From: Pusillimonas sp044464525
GTDB taxonomy: Bacteria; Pseudomonadota; Gammaproteobacteria; Burkholderiales; Burkholderiaceae_B
Assembly (NCBI RefSeq): GCF_044464525.1
Contig: NZ_JBIQLE010000002.1
Span: 1-64,000, forward strand
Reading direction: 5' to 3'
DNA: 64,000 bases
In this document: positions 48,757-59,093 of the stretch, in pieces
Layout of the letters: every line of letters begins with the position of its first letter
Numbering within the stretch: the stretch's first letter is position 1
The notes under the pieces: model-generated
The model's input: only the letters and a program-made list of their open reading frames with translations
Database searches by the model: none
Told to the model about the DNA's origin: nothing
Program-made: the position numbers and the translations under genes

Positions 48757-51162
48757 ATGCAATTCCCGGAATCCTGGCTTCGCACGTTCGTGAACCCCGA
48801 TCTGTCCACCGATGAGCTATCTCATCGACTGACCATGGCGGGGCTCGAGGTTGAAGAAACCACCCCCGTCGCACCGCCATTCAGCGACATCGTCGTCGCT
48901 CGTATTGTCGAGCTCGAAAAGCACCCGGATGCCGATAAATTGCGCGTGTGCCGTGTTGACGACGGTTCGGGCGAGCTTGTGCAAATTGTTTGCGGTGCGC
49001 CCAACGCCGCCGCCGGCATGCTGGCGCCCTTGGCCCGCCTTGGCGCCGTATTGCCCGACGGAATGAAGATACGCAAGGCAAAAATGCGTGGCGTCGAGTC
49101 CTTCGGCATGCTGTGCTCGGCGCGCGAGCTGGGGCTTTCCCAGGATCATGCCGGCTTGCTTGAGCTTCACGCCGATGCCCCGGTGGGGCAGTCGTTGCGC
49201 GAGACCCTCGACCTGGACGACACGCTGTTCACGATCAAAATGACGCCCAACCGCGCCGACTGCCTGTCCATACTGGGTGTGGCGCGCGAGGTCGCAGCGC
49301 TTACGGGCGCTCCCTTGTCAATGCCCGAGATCGCCTCGGCGCCGGTCCAGATAGAAGACCGCCTTGCGGTCGAAGTGCAGGCGCCCGATTTGTGCGGCCG
49401 TTTCGGCGGGCGCGTCATCCGGGGCGTCAACGCCCAGGCCAAGACGCCCGACTGGATGGTCTCGCGCCTCGAACGGGCCGGCCAGCGCTCGGTATCGGCC
49501 TTGGTTGACGTCTCCAACTACCTGATGCTGGAACTTGGACGCCCCACCCATGTCTTTGACTTGAATCGAATTCAGAGCGGCCTGACGGTGCGCTGGGCCA
49601 AAGAAGGCGAAAAGCTCGAACTGCTAAATGGCCAGACGGTTGATCTTGCGCCCGACGTCGGCATCATCGCGGCCGGCGACATCGTCGAAAGCATGGCGGG
49701 CATCATGGGCGGCGAAGCGTCAGCCGTCACGCTGGACACCACCGACATCTATGTAGAGGCTGCGTTTTGGTGGCCGGACGCCATCATGGGTAAAGCGCGC
49801 CGCTATAAATTCGGCTCGGAAGCCAGTCATCGGTTCGAGCGCGGCGTCGATTTTCAGAATGTCGTGCGCGATCTCGAGCGCATCACCAATCTCATTCTTG
49901 ACATTTGCGGCGGCCAAGCCGGTCCGATCGATGATCAGCAAGTGAATCTGCCCGAGCGCAAGCCGGTACGGATGCGCCTGGATCGTTGTCATCGAGTGCT
50001 GGGCGTCCCTGTTGAGCAAGCTGAGGTCGAGCGCATTTTCGACAGCCTTGATCTGGCCTGGAAGCTCAACGATGGCGTGTTCAGCGTGTCGCCTCCATCA
50101 TATCGTTTCGACATTGAGATAGAAGAAGACCTGATCGAAGAGGTTGCGCGCATTTACGGCTTCGAACGCCTGCCTGATCAACCTCCGCGGGCGCGTGCCG
50201 CAATGCGGGTCGACCCCGAAGCCCTGCGCGGACCCCATGCGCTGCGTCATGCCATGGCCGCCATGGATTATCAAGAAGTCATCAATTTTTCGTTCGTGCA
50301 AGAAAGCTGGGAAAGCGATTACGCGGGCAATAACGATCCCATCCGACTGCTCAATCCCATTGCCAGCCAACTGGCCGTCATGAGGTCCAGCCTGATCGCC
50401 GGCCTGGTGGACAATATCCGGCACAACGCGAACCATAAACAGTCGCGGGTGCGCATGTTTGAACTTGGGCGTGCCTTTTATCGCGACGCTTCGGTCCTAA
50501 AGGGCGACCTGAGCGTTGCGGGCGTCGCCCAGCCCCAGCGTCTCGCGGGCGCGGCCTGGGGGCCGGCCGTGGAAGAGCAGTGGGGCGTGCCGGCGCGCCA
50601 GGTCGATTTCTACGATGTGAAAAAAGACGTGGAAAGCCTGTTGGGGAAAAAAGCGGCGCAGCTGCGTTGTGTCGCCGCCGAATATCCGGCCCTGCATCCG
50701 GGTCGCAGCGCCCGGCTTGAGCTGCATGGCCAACCTGTAGGCTGGATCGGAGAACTGCATCCACGCCTGGCGCGAGAAGCCGACCTGGCTCATCCGCCAG
50801 TGGTGTTCGAGCTGGATGTCGACGCCATCGACACTGTGCCGCTGCCCAACCCCCGCGAACTTTCGCGCCAGCCTGTGGTCGTGCGTGACCTGGCCGTATG
50901 GGTGGGGGCCAACGTCTTGTATCAGGATTTACTCGACACGCTTACCCAAACCATTGAATCTGATGCTACTCTTGGCATTGTTAAGCATATCGGGCTGTTC
51001 GATGTATGGCGCGATCCGTCGGGCGGCGGCGACAAAAGCATGGCGCTGCATTTCCGTCTGCAAGACGACCAGGTCACCCTGGACGATGCCAGGGTCGAGC
51101 AATGCGTGAACCGGCTGTTGCAGGCCCTCGTCGATACCCATGGTGCGCGCCAGCGCGCTTAA
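48757..51162 (+). CDS. pheT: Phenylalanyl-tRNA synthetase beta subunit
   Basis: 801 aa. N-terminal tRNA-binding OB fold (VARIVELEKHPDADKLRVCRVD), B3/B4 editing domain (residues about 210-390), B5 domain, degenerate catalytic-like core, and a C-terminal ferredoxin-fold anticodon-binding domain (LSRQPVVVRDLAVWV). Normal length. ihfA follows after 13 nt. Confidence 0.97.
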   Translation: MQFPESWLRTFVNPDLSTDELSHRLTMAGLEVEETTPVAPPFSDIVVARIVELEKHPDADKLRVCRVDDGSGELVQIVCGAPNAAAGMLAPLARLGAVLPDGMKIRKAKMRGVESFGMLCSARELGLSQDHAGLLELHADAPVGQSLRETLDLDDTLFTIKMTPNRADCLSILGVAREVAALTGAPLSMPEIASAPVQIEDRLAVEVQAPDLCGRFGGRVIRGVNAQAKTPDWMVSRLERAGQRSVSALVDVSNYLMLELGRPTHVFDLNRIQSGLTVRWAKEGEKLELLNGQTVDLAPDVGIIAAGDIVESMAGIMGGEASAVTLDTTDIYVEAAFWWPDAIMGKARRYKFGSEASHRFERGVDFQNVVRDLERITNLILDICGGQAGPIDDQQVNLPERKPVRMRLDRCHRVLGVPVEQAEVERIFDSLDLAWKLNDGVFSVSPPSYRFDIEIEEDLIEEVARIYGFERLPDQPPRARAAMRVDPEALRGPHALRHAMAAMDYQEVINFSFVQESWESDYAGNNDPIRLLNPIASQLAVMRSSLIAGLVDNIRHNANHKQSRVRMFELGRAFYRDASVLKGDLSVAGVAQPQRLAGAAWGPAVEEQWGVPARQVDFYDVKKDVESLLGKKAAQLRCVAAEYPALHPGRSARLELHGQPVGWIGELHPRLAREADLAHPPVVFELDVDAIDTVPLPNPRELSRQPVVVRDLAVWVGANVLYQDLLDTLTQTIESDATLGIVKHIGLFDVWRDPSGGGDKSMALHFRLQDDQVTLDDARVEQCVNRLLQALVDTHGARQRA

Positions 51163-51175
51163 GGAGTTAACCAAC

Positions 51176-51505
51176 ATGAATTCAGACTCGCGTACCTTGA
51201 CCAAGGCCGAGCTGGCCGAGCTGCTCTTCGAGCGGGTGGGGCTGAACAAACGTGAAGCCAAAGATCTTGTCGATACCTTCTTCGAAGAAATCCGCGAATG
51301 CCTGGCGCGAGGCACGGCAGTCAAGCTTTCAGGGTTCGGTAACTTTCAGGTGCGCGACAAGCCTCCGCGCCCAGGGCGCAACCCCAAGACAGGTGAAGTG
51401 ATTCCCATCGAGGCGCGACGCGTGGTCACGTTTCATGCGAGCCAGAAGCTCAAAGGCGCGGTCGAACAGGCCGGGGCTCCGATGGCGGAACAGCGGTCCG
51501 ATTAG
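51176..51505 (+). CDS. ihfA: Integration host factor alpha subunit
   Basis: 109-aa DNA-bending HU/IHF protein. LTKAELAELLFERVGLNKREAKDLVDTFFEEIRECLARG helices, then GNFQVRDKPPRPGRNPKTGEVIPI, the Pro-containing beta arm that kinks DNA. ATG 51176 with AAGGAG 9 nt upstream. Placement after pheT is conserved in proteobacteria. IHF would assist the two sigma-54 promoters in this window. Confidence 0.97.
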   Translation: MNSDSRTLTKAELAELLFERVGLNKREAKDLVDTFFEEIRECLARGTAVKLSGFGNFQVRDKPPRPGRNPKTGEVIPIEARRVVTFHASQKLKGAVEQAGAPMAEQRSD

Positions 51506-51585
51506 GGCCGGCCACGACACGTATTCCGGTCCGGGCCGTTTATCCGCCCATCGGACCCAGTCATCAAACACTATAACGTTCGTCC

Positions 51586-51981
51586 ATGAGTCCCACTGAA
51601 ACCTCCGTTACGTTGCCGCCTATTCCGGCCAAGCGCTATTTCACCATCGGTGAGGTCAGCGAGTTGTGTTGCGTCAAGCCGCATGTACTGCGATATTGGG
51701 AACAGGAGTTCACGCAACTCAAGCCGGTCAAGCGGCGCGGCAATCGTCGCTATTATCAGCACCACGAAGTCTTGCTCATTCGGCGCATACGCGACCTGCT
51801 GTATGAACAAGGCTTTACCATAAGCGGCGCCCGCAACCGCCTGGGCGACGCACAGGCTCCGTTCGACCAAGAGGCCGCCGTACGTCTTAGCGGGCACGAA
51901 TTGCAGATGCTTCGTACCGAACTGCAGGCCGCACGCGACGACCTGGCCAAGGCGCTGGGTGATATGGCCGGCGACCAGTGA
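51586..51981 (+). CDS. MerR-family transcriptional regulator
   Basis: 131 aa: winged helix YFTIGEVSELCCVKPHVLRYWEQEFTQLKPVKRRGNRRYYQHHEV and a coiled-coil C-terminus; no Cys metal-binding loop of the metal-sensing kind. It is the MerR gene regularly found after ihfA in beta- and gammaproteobacteria; the regulon is unknown. Its stop overlaps the next ATG by one base. Confidence 0.92.
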   Translation: MSPTETSVTLPPIPAKRYFTIGEVSELCCVKPHVLRYWEQEFTQLKPVKRRGNRRYYQHHEVLLIRRIRDLLYEQGFTISGARNRLGDAQAPFDQEAAVRLSGHELQMLRTELQAARDDLAKALGDMAGDQ

Positions 51982-52769
51982 TGCGTCGCCAGGCCCTGGC
52001 GGCGCTGCGCTGCACGGCGCCCCACGAAAAGCTTGCGGCGGTTGCCGCGCTTGAACCCGGCATGGCGCTGGACGTCACTTGGCAAAGCCCCGAGCCCGCG
52101 GGCATACCCGGCAGGCCTGATCGGCCCGAACTGGTTGGCCCGTTCCAGGTCAAGCAGCGCTCCATGAATTCGCCGTCGGGGCGCGCCGCCCTGATCCATT
52201 CCCTGGTCCATATCGAGTTCAACGCCATCAACCTGGCGCTGGATATCGTTTGGCGCTTCGGCGGCATGCCCCAAGACTTCTATCTCGATTGGATTCAGGT
52301 GGCGCGCGAAGAGGCGTATCACTTCGAACTGTTGGCAGGGCATTTGCGTGGCATGGGCCACGAGTACGGCGATTTTCCCGCCCATGACGGCCTATGGGAC
52401 ATGGCGCGACGCACATCGGGCGATTTGCTGGCGCGCCTGGCCTTGGTGCCGCGCACTCTCGAGGCGCGCGGCCTGGATGCATCTCCGGCCATACGCCAGA
52501 AGCTTTCGAGCATTGGCGACGCCGGGGGCGCCGCTATATTGGATATTATCTTGCGCGACGAAATCGGACACGTGGCCGTCGGCAACAAGTGGTACGGCTA
52601 CTTGTGCCGGCAACAAGGCCTGGATCCGGTTGCGCAATATCGTGAACTGGCGCGCCAATACCGCGCTCCGCGCCAGCGCGGTCCGTTCAACATGGATGCC
52701 CGCCGCGAGGCGGGTTTCAGCCAGGCTGAACTGGACGCCTTGCTTGAACAGGCGGTCAGCCCAGGCTGA
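51981..52769 (+). CDS. DUF455 ferritin-like protein
   Basis: 262 aa with ferritin-like diiron pattern: Glu and His in HIEFNAINLALD, EEAYHFELLAGHL and LRDEIGHVAVGNKWY. Family function is not established; some relatives are annotated as rhamnosyltransferase-like by error, and tRNA hydroxylase MiaE has a similar core. Overlaps merR by 1 nt, so it is likely coexpressed. Its last 14 bp overlap the convergent anti-sigma gene. Confidence 0.85.
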   Translation: MRRQALAALRCTAPHEKLAAVAALEPGMALDVTWQSPEPAGIPGRPDRPELVGPFQVKQRSMNSPSGRAALIHSLVHIEFNAINLALDIVWRFGGMPQDFYLDWIQVAREEAYHFELLAGHLRGMGHEYGDFPAHDGLWDMARRTSGDLLARLALVPRTLEARGLDASPAIRQKLSSIGDAGGAAILDIILRDEIGHVAVGNKWYGYLCRQQGLDPVAQYRELARQYRAPRQRGPFNMDARREAGFSQAELDALLEQAVSPG

Positions 52770-53886
52770 CGGTGCGCCCGATGAACAAAATCGGCCCTTC
52801 GGGCTCGCTCGGTACGGCGAGGTTGGGCTCTTGAGTCATTTCGAATATCTGGCCCGGCGCCACCTCGCCGGTCACCTCCATGGGCAATGTCAAGGAATGT
52901 GTGGGGTCTATGACGCCCAGCAAACGAGGCCGGGGCATTTTCTCGCTGTAAGTCCATAAGTACACAGACTCGGACTCTGGCACGATGATGTCCACCTGCG
53001 GTTGCAGCACCACGTTTTGCCGGCTGTCGACCGTCAGTATCCAGCCCGGCGTCGAGCTTGTTCCCGGCGCTTGCATCACCGCCACTTGTACAACGGTGGG
53101 TGCGGGCGCCGTGGGCGGTTGCAGCGTGGCGCTTAGGGCGGGGTCATGCTTGAACGTGTTTTCAGGCAGGACAAGGACGACGGCCAATACCGCGAGGGCC
53201 CCGCTTAACAGCCGCCAGAACCACAGGCTCCGCCAGAAGGTCTGTCGCGGGTGTCGGCGCGATGCGGCCTCGCGCCTGAAAGCTTCGGTGGGGTCGGACG
53301 GTGCGGTGCGGATACGGGCGGGCGTTTCGGCGGGCGTATCCGGCTTGGGCGGTACGGCCCCAAGGGCCGACTCGCTGCGGCTTTTCGCTGTGGAGCCGAC
53401 CGGGCCGGTGTTTTTCTGTGAGGCGGCAGTTGTCTTTGGCGGCGCGGCCTCGGGGGATGAAACACTGTCGGGGCGAATAAGCCGGGGTTCGAAATCGATA
53501 TTCGCGCCGGACTGCGCGGGTGTAGCGGCTAGTGGAGACACTGAGTGCGACGGCGGCGGGGAGGCAGGCGCGGAGGGGGGGGCCGCTGAAGGCCGTACCG
53601 AAGAGGCAGGAGCTGCGCCGCGCGGCGGTATTGCGGGCGTCGCGGCGGCCGTGTTTCGTGGCAGCGCCAGCGTGTCGCGGATGCGGTCCAGCAACTGAGG
53701 AGGGGGGTGAAGCGGGGTCAGGGCGTCGGTCAGCTCAAGAAGCCTGGCCTCCCATTGCAGGGCGCAGACCACGGCCTCGTCATCCCCGCCAAGCAGTGCA
53801 TGGGCCTGAGCGATGTCATCGGGCTCAAGCAAGCCCAAGGTGTATTCGGCGATGAAGAAATCGTCTTTGTGGTGCGTGGAGATCAT
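52756..53886 (-). CDS. Anti-sigma factor, RskA/RseA-like membrane protein with a long Pro/Ala linker
   Basis: 376 aa from ATG 53886, coupled to the sigma gene by ATGA. Cytoplasmic N-terminal anti-sigma domain (residues about 1-75: FFIAEYTLGLLEPDDIAQAHALLGG), a roughly 130-residue Pro/Ala/Ser-rich linker, one membrane span at about 223-241 (LLSGALAVLAVVLVLP), and a C-terminal RskA-type extracytoplasmic beta domain (ILTVDSRQNVVLQPQVDI, LTLPMEVTGEVAPGQIFEMTQEP). The domain lacks the zinc-binding HxxxCxxC motif. It presumably holds the ECF sigma until a periplasmic signal. Confidence 0.85.
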   Translation of the reverse strand: MISTHHKDDFFIAEYTLGLLEPDDIAQAHALLGGDDEAVVCALQWEARLLELTDALTPLHPPPQLLDRIRDTLALPRNTAAATPAIPPRGAAPASSVRPSAAPPSAPASPPPSHSVSPLAATPAQSGANIDFEPRLIRPDSVSSPEAAPPKTTAASQKNTGPVGSTAKSRSESALGAVPPKPDTPAETPARIRTAPSDPTEAFRREAASRRHPRQTFWRSLWFWRLLSGALAVLAVVLVLPENTFKHDPALSATLQPPTAPAPTVVQVAVMQAPGTSSTPGWILTVDSRQNVVLQPQVDIIVPESESVYLWTYSEKMPRPRLLGVIDPTHSLTLPMEVTGEVAPGQIFEMTQEPNLAVPSEPEGPILFIGRTVSLG

Positions 53887-54398
53887 GCTGGATGGCACTC
53901 CCGCAGGACACGCAGGCAGGCGCGTACGCGATTGCGAAGTTCGCCGGTGCTGCAGCCCAAGCGGGCCGCAATGTCGGCGTAGTTCATGCCGTTGTAAAAG
54001 GCCATAAGCACGGGTTTGCGGGCATTTTCGGGTTGCTTGGCCAGGGCGGCCGCAATTCCTGCCGCGTCATCTTCATAGAAAGGCAGGGCGGATGGCGTGG
54101 CAGTTGGCCCCAAGGCCGGAGGGCTGCGTCGCAATAAGCTCAGTGCCCGATACCGCATAATGCTGTATATCCACGCTCGGGCGCTGCCCGTGCGCGGGTC
54201 ATAGCTGTCGGCATTTTTCCAGAGCAGCACGAAGGCGTCGTGGACCGTATTTTGTGCGGCGACCTGATCGCCCAGCATAATATTGGCCAGCGCCAGCATG
54301 CGTGGGGCCTCTTGCGTGTAAAGCCGCTGCAACGCCTGGGGATCGCCTTGCGCGCAGGAAGCCAGTGCGTCCTGGTAGTCGAAGGTCGAATCGGACAT
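53883..54398 (-). CDS. ECF (extracytoplasmic function) sigma factor
   Basis: 171 aa. Region 2 (ALQRLYTQEAPRMLALANIMLGDQVAAQNTVHDAFVLLWKNADSYDPRTGSARAWIYSIMRYRALSLLR) recognises the -10, and region 4 (MAFYNGMNYADIAARLGCSTGELRNRVRACLRVLREC) the -35. Transcribed with its anti-sigma factor, an RskA-linked SigK/ECF19-like arrangement. Divergent from the Atm1-type exporter with 86 nt between starts. The stimulus is unknown. Confidence 0.92.
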   Translation of the reverse strand: MSDSTFDYQDALASCAQGDPQALQRLYTQEAPRMLALANIMLGDQVAAQNTVHDAFVLLWKNADSYDPRTGSARAWIYSIMRYRALSLLRRSPPALGPTATPSALPFYEDDAAGIAAALAKQPENARKPVLMAFYNGMNYADIAARLGCSTGELRNRVRACLRVLRECHPA

Positions 54399-54484
54399 GT
54401 AGTCTCCAGTTTTTCCAATGCGGGTTTATTGTATAAGGTGTTGCCTGCGCAGCCGCGCGCCGCCCGTAACTTTTCACATCATTC

Positions 54485-56263
54485 ATGAGCAGAATCCACT
54501 ATCGGGGTCCAGCCCCAGCAAATCGCGACGACATCAAAACGATACGGTCGCTTCTACCCTTTGTATGGCAGTTCAAATGGCGCGTGATTTTTGCCATGGT
54601 TTGCCTGATTGCGGCCAAAGTAGCCAGCGTTATCACGCCGCTGTTTCTAAAGGATCTGGTCGATGGTCTGAGCCTACCTCAAACTTTGATGGTGCTGCCG
54701 GTGGCGGCGCTGCTGGGATATGGCTTCGCACGGTTGGCCACCAGCGTGTTCGGCGAGCTTCGCGATGCGCTGTTCGCCCGCGTCACGCAGGGGTCGATCA
54801 GGCGCATTGCCACGCGCTTGTTCAAGCATTTGTTCGCGCTGTCGATGAGTTTTCATATGCAACGCCAAACCGGCGGGCTTAGCCGCGACATCGAGCGAGG
54901 CACCAAGGGGATTGGTTTCCTGCTTAATTTCATGGTGTTCAATGTATTGCCGACCTTGCTTGAAATAAGCATGGTCGCGGCCATACTGCTGTGGCGCTAT
55001 GACCTCCTGTTCGCCGCGGTCACCCTGGGCACGATTGTGTCGTACATCGTATTCACCCTGGTCGTGACCGAAAAACGGATGGTGTATCGACGCAGCATGA
55101 ACGATCTGGATAGCCAAGCCAACAGCAAGGCCATCGATGCACTGCTGAATTACGAAACGGTCAAGTATTTCGGCAACGAGTCATACGAACTGAATCGCTA
55201 TGACCGCAACCTGGGTCGCTGGGTGGAATCGGCGGTGAAAAACCAGGTGTCGCTGAACTTTCTGAATATGGGCCAGGGGGTCATTATCACCGTGGGCGTG
55301 ACCGCGCTGCTCTGGCTGTCGGCCCGCGGCGTGGTCAACCAGACCATGACGGTGGGCGACGTGGTGCTGGTCTCAGCCTACCTTACCCAACTGTACGCAC
55401 CCTTGAACTTTCTTGGTTTCGTGTATCGGGAGATCAAGCACGCCCTGGCCGACATGGAGCGCATGTTTGGCCTGCTCGAGAAAAACCAGGAGGTCGTCGA
55501 CAAGCCCTCGGCTCGGGTGCTGAATACGCGCAACGCCTCGGTGCAGTTCGAGCATGTGGATTTCGGCTATGAATTGAACCGGCAGATATTGTTTGACGTA
55601 AGCTTTGACATACCCGCGGGCCACACGCTGGCCGTGGTGGGCGCCTCGGGCGCGGGTAAATCGACGCTCTCGCGACTGCTATTCCGTTTCTACGATGTGG
55701 CCGAGGGCGCAGTAAAAATCGACGGCTTCGATGTTCGTGATCTGGATCAAGCGAGCTTGCGGCGCCACATCGGGATCGTGCCGCAAGACACGGTGCTGTT
55801 CAATGACACCATCTTGTACAACATTGCCTACGGCAACCCCAGCGCCAGCCAAGAGGACATTATCGAGGCTGCCCGTGCAGCGAGCATTCACGATTTTGTG
55901 ATGAGCTTGCCTGAACAATACGACACCCAGGTGGGAGAGCGGGGCCTCAAGCTGTCCGGAGGCGAGAAGCAGCGCGTCGCCATCGCGCGCACGCTGCTGA
56001 AGAATCCGCCGATACTGGTGTTCGACGAAGCGACCAGCGCGCTTGACACGCGAACAGAGCGTGCCATCCAGGATGAGTTACGCCAAATCGCCCGTAATCG
56101 TACAACGCTGATCATCGCCCACCGGCTTTCCACCGTGGTCGACGCCGACAAAATCCTGGTGCTGGATCACGGAAGGGTGATAGAGCAGGGGTCTCATCGT
56201 GAACTGCTGCTTAAAGGCGGACGCTACGCCCAGATGTGGCTCTTGCAGCAATCGCAGGACTAA
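54485..56263 (+). CDS. Atm1/HMT1-type ABC exporter (half transporter)
   Basis: 592 aa: six-span membrane domain (residues about 30-310) fused to an ATPase with Walker A VVGASGAGKSTLSRLL, signature LSGGEKQRVAIARTLL, Walker B ILVFDEATSALD. The strings KAIDALLNYETVKYFGNESYE and YREIKHALADMERMF are typical of the Atm1 family, which exports glutathione-bound or sulfur/metal species linked to Fe-S assembly. It sits right before the suf operon (85 nt to sufR), which supports that role. Confidence 0.9.
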   Translation: MSRIHYRGPAPANRDDIKTIRSLLPFVWQFKWRVIFAMVCLIAAKVASVITPLFLKDLVDGLSLPQTLMVLPVAALLGYGFARLATSVFGELRDALFARVTQGSIRRIATRLFKHLFALSMSFHMQRQTGGLSRDIERGTKGIGFLLNFMVFNVLPTLLEISMVAAILLWRYDLLFAAVTLGTIVSYIVFTLVVTEKRMVYRRSMNDLDSQANSKAIDALLNYETVKYFGNESYELNRYDRNLGRWVESAVKNQVSLNFLNMGQGVIITVGVTALLWLSARGVVNQTMTVGDVVLVSAYLTQLYAPLNFLGFVYREIKHALADMERMFGLLEKNQEVVDKPSARVLNTRNASVQFEHVDFGYELNRQILFDVSFDIPAGHTLAVVGASGAGKSTLSRLLFRFYDVAEGAVKIDGFDVRDLDQASLRRHIGIVPQDTVLFNDTILYNIAYGNPSASQEDIIEAARAASIHDFVMSLPEQYDTQVGERGLKLSGGEKQRVAIARTLLKNPPILVFDEATSALDTRTERAIQDELRQIARNRTTLIIAHRLSTVVDADKILVLDHGRVIEQGSHRELLLKGGRYAQMWLLQQSQD

Positions 56264-56286
56264 CCTTATTGCTTGTAGGGCCATGC

Positions 56287-56318
56287 TTGACTGATACAGT
56301 ACCGTTAAAGTACTGTAT
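56287..56318 (+). promoter_or_regulatory. suf operon promoter with Rrf2 operator
   Basis: ATACAGTAC (56294-56302) and GTACTGTAT (56310-56318) are perfect 9-bp arms around a 7-nt spacer, a 25-bp palindrome. TTGACT (56287-56292) and TACTGT (56311-56316) form a -35/-10 pair with the palindrome filling the spacer, so a bound regulator would block RNA polymerase. Confidence 0.78.
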
Positions 56319-56347
56319 TGGAAAGGAAATTGACTGGAGCCCATCGC

Positions 56348-56815
56348 ATGTTGCGCATCAGCAAGATCATGGATTACGGCACTTTAGTGCTTACTTATAT
56401 GGCCGGCTGTCCCGATCGTCTATGCAGTGCGCCCGAGCTGGCTCGGGCCCTGGGCCTTAACCCGCCTACTGTCAGCAAGGTGCTGAAGCTATTGGGGCGG
56501 CAAGGTCTTGTGCGCAGCGTCCGTGGCGTACAAGGGGGCTACACGCTCGGAAGGCCGGCTGCCGAAATCTCGATCGCACAGGTCATCGACGCCCTCGACG
56601 AGCAGCCGTTTGGCCTGACCGAATGTACGTCCATGCCTGGAAGCTGCGATTTCGAAACCGGATGTACGCTGCGCGATAACTGGCAACGCATCAATGCGAT
56701 TGTAAGACGCACGCTCGAGGACGTTTCCGTGGCAGACATGGCAAAGCCCCAGCCGGGGACGCTTGCCGCAACGATTGGAACTCAGGCGGTCGTGCGAAGA
56801 CAGTCGCCGGCTTGA
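56348..56815 (+). CDS. Rrf2-family Fe-S regulator of the suf operon
   Basis: 155-aa winged-helix repressor of the IscR/SufR-like group. HTH about residues 28-62 (APELARALGLNPPTVSKVLKLLGRQGLVRS), and three cysteines, Cys93, Cys100 and Cys106 (C-x6-C-x5-C), expected to bind a [2Fe-2S] cluster. ATG 56348 is chosen over the one at 56318 inside the operator. First gene of the operon; likely represses it when clusters are sufficient. Confidence 0.9.
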   Translation: MLRISKIMDYGTLVLTYMAGCPDRLCSAPELARALGLNPPTVSKVLKLLGRQGLVRSVRGVQGGYTLGRPAAEISIAQVIDALDEQPFGLTECTSMPGSCDFETGCTLRDNWQRINAIVRRTLEDVSVADMAKPQPGTLAATIGTQAVVRRQSPA

Positions 56816-56860
56816 CGAATACTGCGCGGTCCCCTGCGCTTTAGAAAGGAACTTTTATAT

Positions 56861-58309
<1,449 letters not shown>

Positions 58310-58322
58310 GGAGAAAACATAT

Positions 58323-59093
58323 ATGTTGGAAATTAAAGATCTGCACGTCAAGATCGGGCAAAAGGCAATATTGCGCGGGCTTGACCTTTCTGTGAAAGCC
58401 GGCGAAGTACACGCCATCATGGGGCCCAACGGCTCCGGTAAAAGTACGCTGGCCCAGGTGCTGGCCGGCCGGGAAAGCTTCCAGATTGAAAGCGGCTCCA
58501 TAGAGTGGGATGGCCGAGATCTAACCGAAATGTCGATCGAAGACCGCGCCCGCGAAGGCCTGTTCATGGCTTTTCAGTATCCGATTGAAATTCCGGGCGT
58601 TTCGAATGCTTATTTTTTGCGGGCGGCCGTTAACGCAGTGCGTCGTCACCGTGGCGAGCCCGAGATGGATGCCATGGATTTCCTCACTCACGTGAAGGCC
58701 GAAATGAAGACGGTCGGCATGAAGGAAGAGTTCCTTTATCGCTCGGTCAACGAGGGCTTTTCGGGCGGCGAGAAAAAGCGCAACGAAGTGCTGCAAATGT
58801 CATTGTTGCAACCTCGGCTGGCTGTGCTTGACGAGACTGATTCCGGGCTTGACATCGACGCGCTGCGCGTCGTTGCCGAAGGGGTGAACCGTCTGCGCTC
58901 GCCTGATCGCGCGCTCATCGTCATCACTCATTATCAGCGTCTGCTCGAGTACATCATTCCTGACCACGTGCATGTGCTGTCCAGCGGCCGCATCGAACAT
59001 TCCGGCGGCAGAGAACTGGCGCTTGAACTGGAAGAGCGGGGCTATGGCTGGGTCAAGCAAGAAGCCGAGCAGCGCAAGGAGGCCGGCGCATGA
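58323..59093 (+). CDS. sufC: Suf ATPase SufC
   Basis: 256-aa ABC-type ATPase powering the SufBC2D scaffold. Walker A GPNGSGKSTLAQVL, signature FSGGEKKRNEVLQM, Walker B LAVLDETDSGLDID, characteristic of SufC. ATG 58323. Overlaps sufD by 4 bp. Confidence 0.97.
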   Translation: MLEIKDLHVKIGQKAILRGLDLSVKAGEVHAIMGPNGSGKSTLAQVLAGRESFQIESGSIEWDGRDLTEMSIEDRAREGLFMAFQYPIEIPGVSNAYFLRAAVNAVRRHRGEPEMDAMDFLTHVKAEMKTVGMKEEFLYRSVNEGFSGGEKKRNEVLQMSLLQPRLAVLDETDSGLDIDALRVVAEGVNRLRSPDRALIVITHYQRLLEYIIPDHVHVLSSGRIEHSGGRELALELEERGYGWVKQEAEQRKEAGA

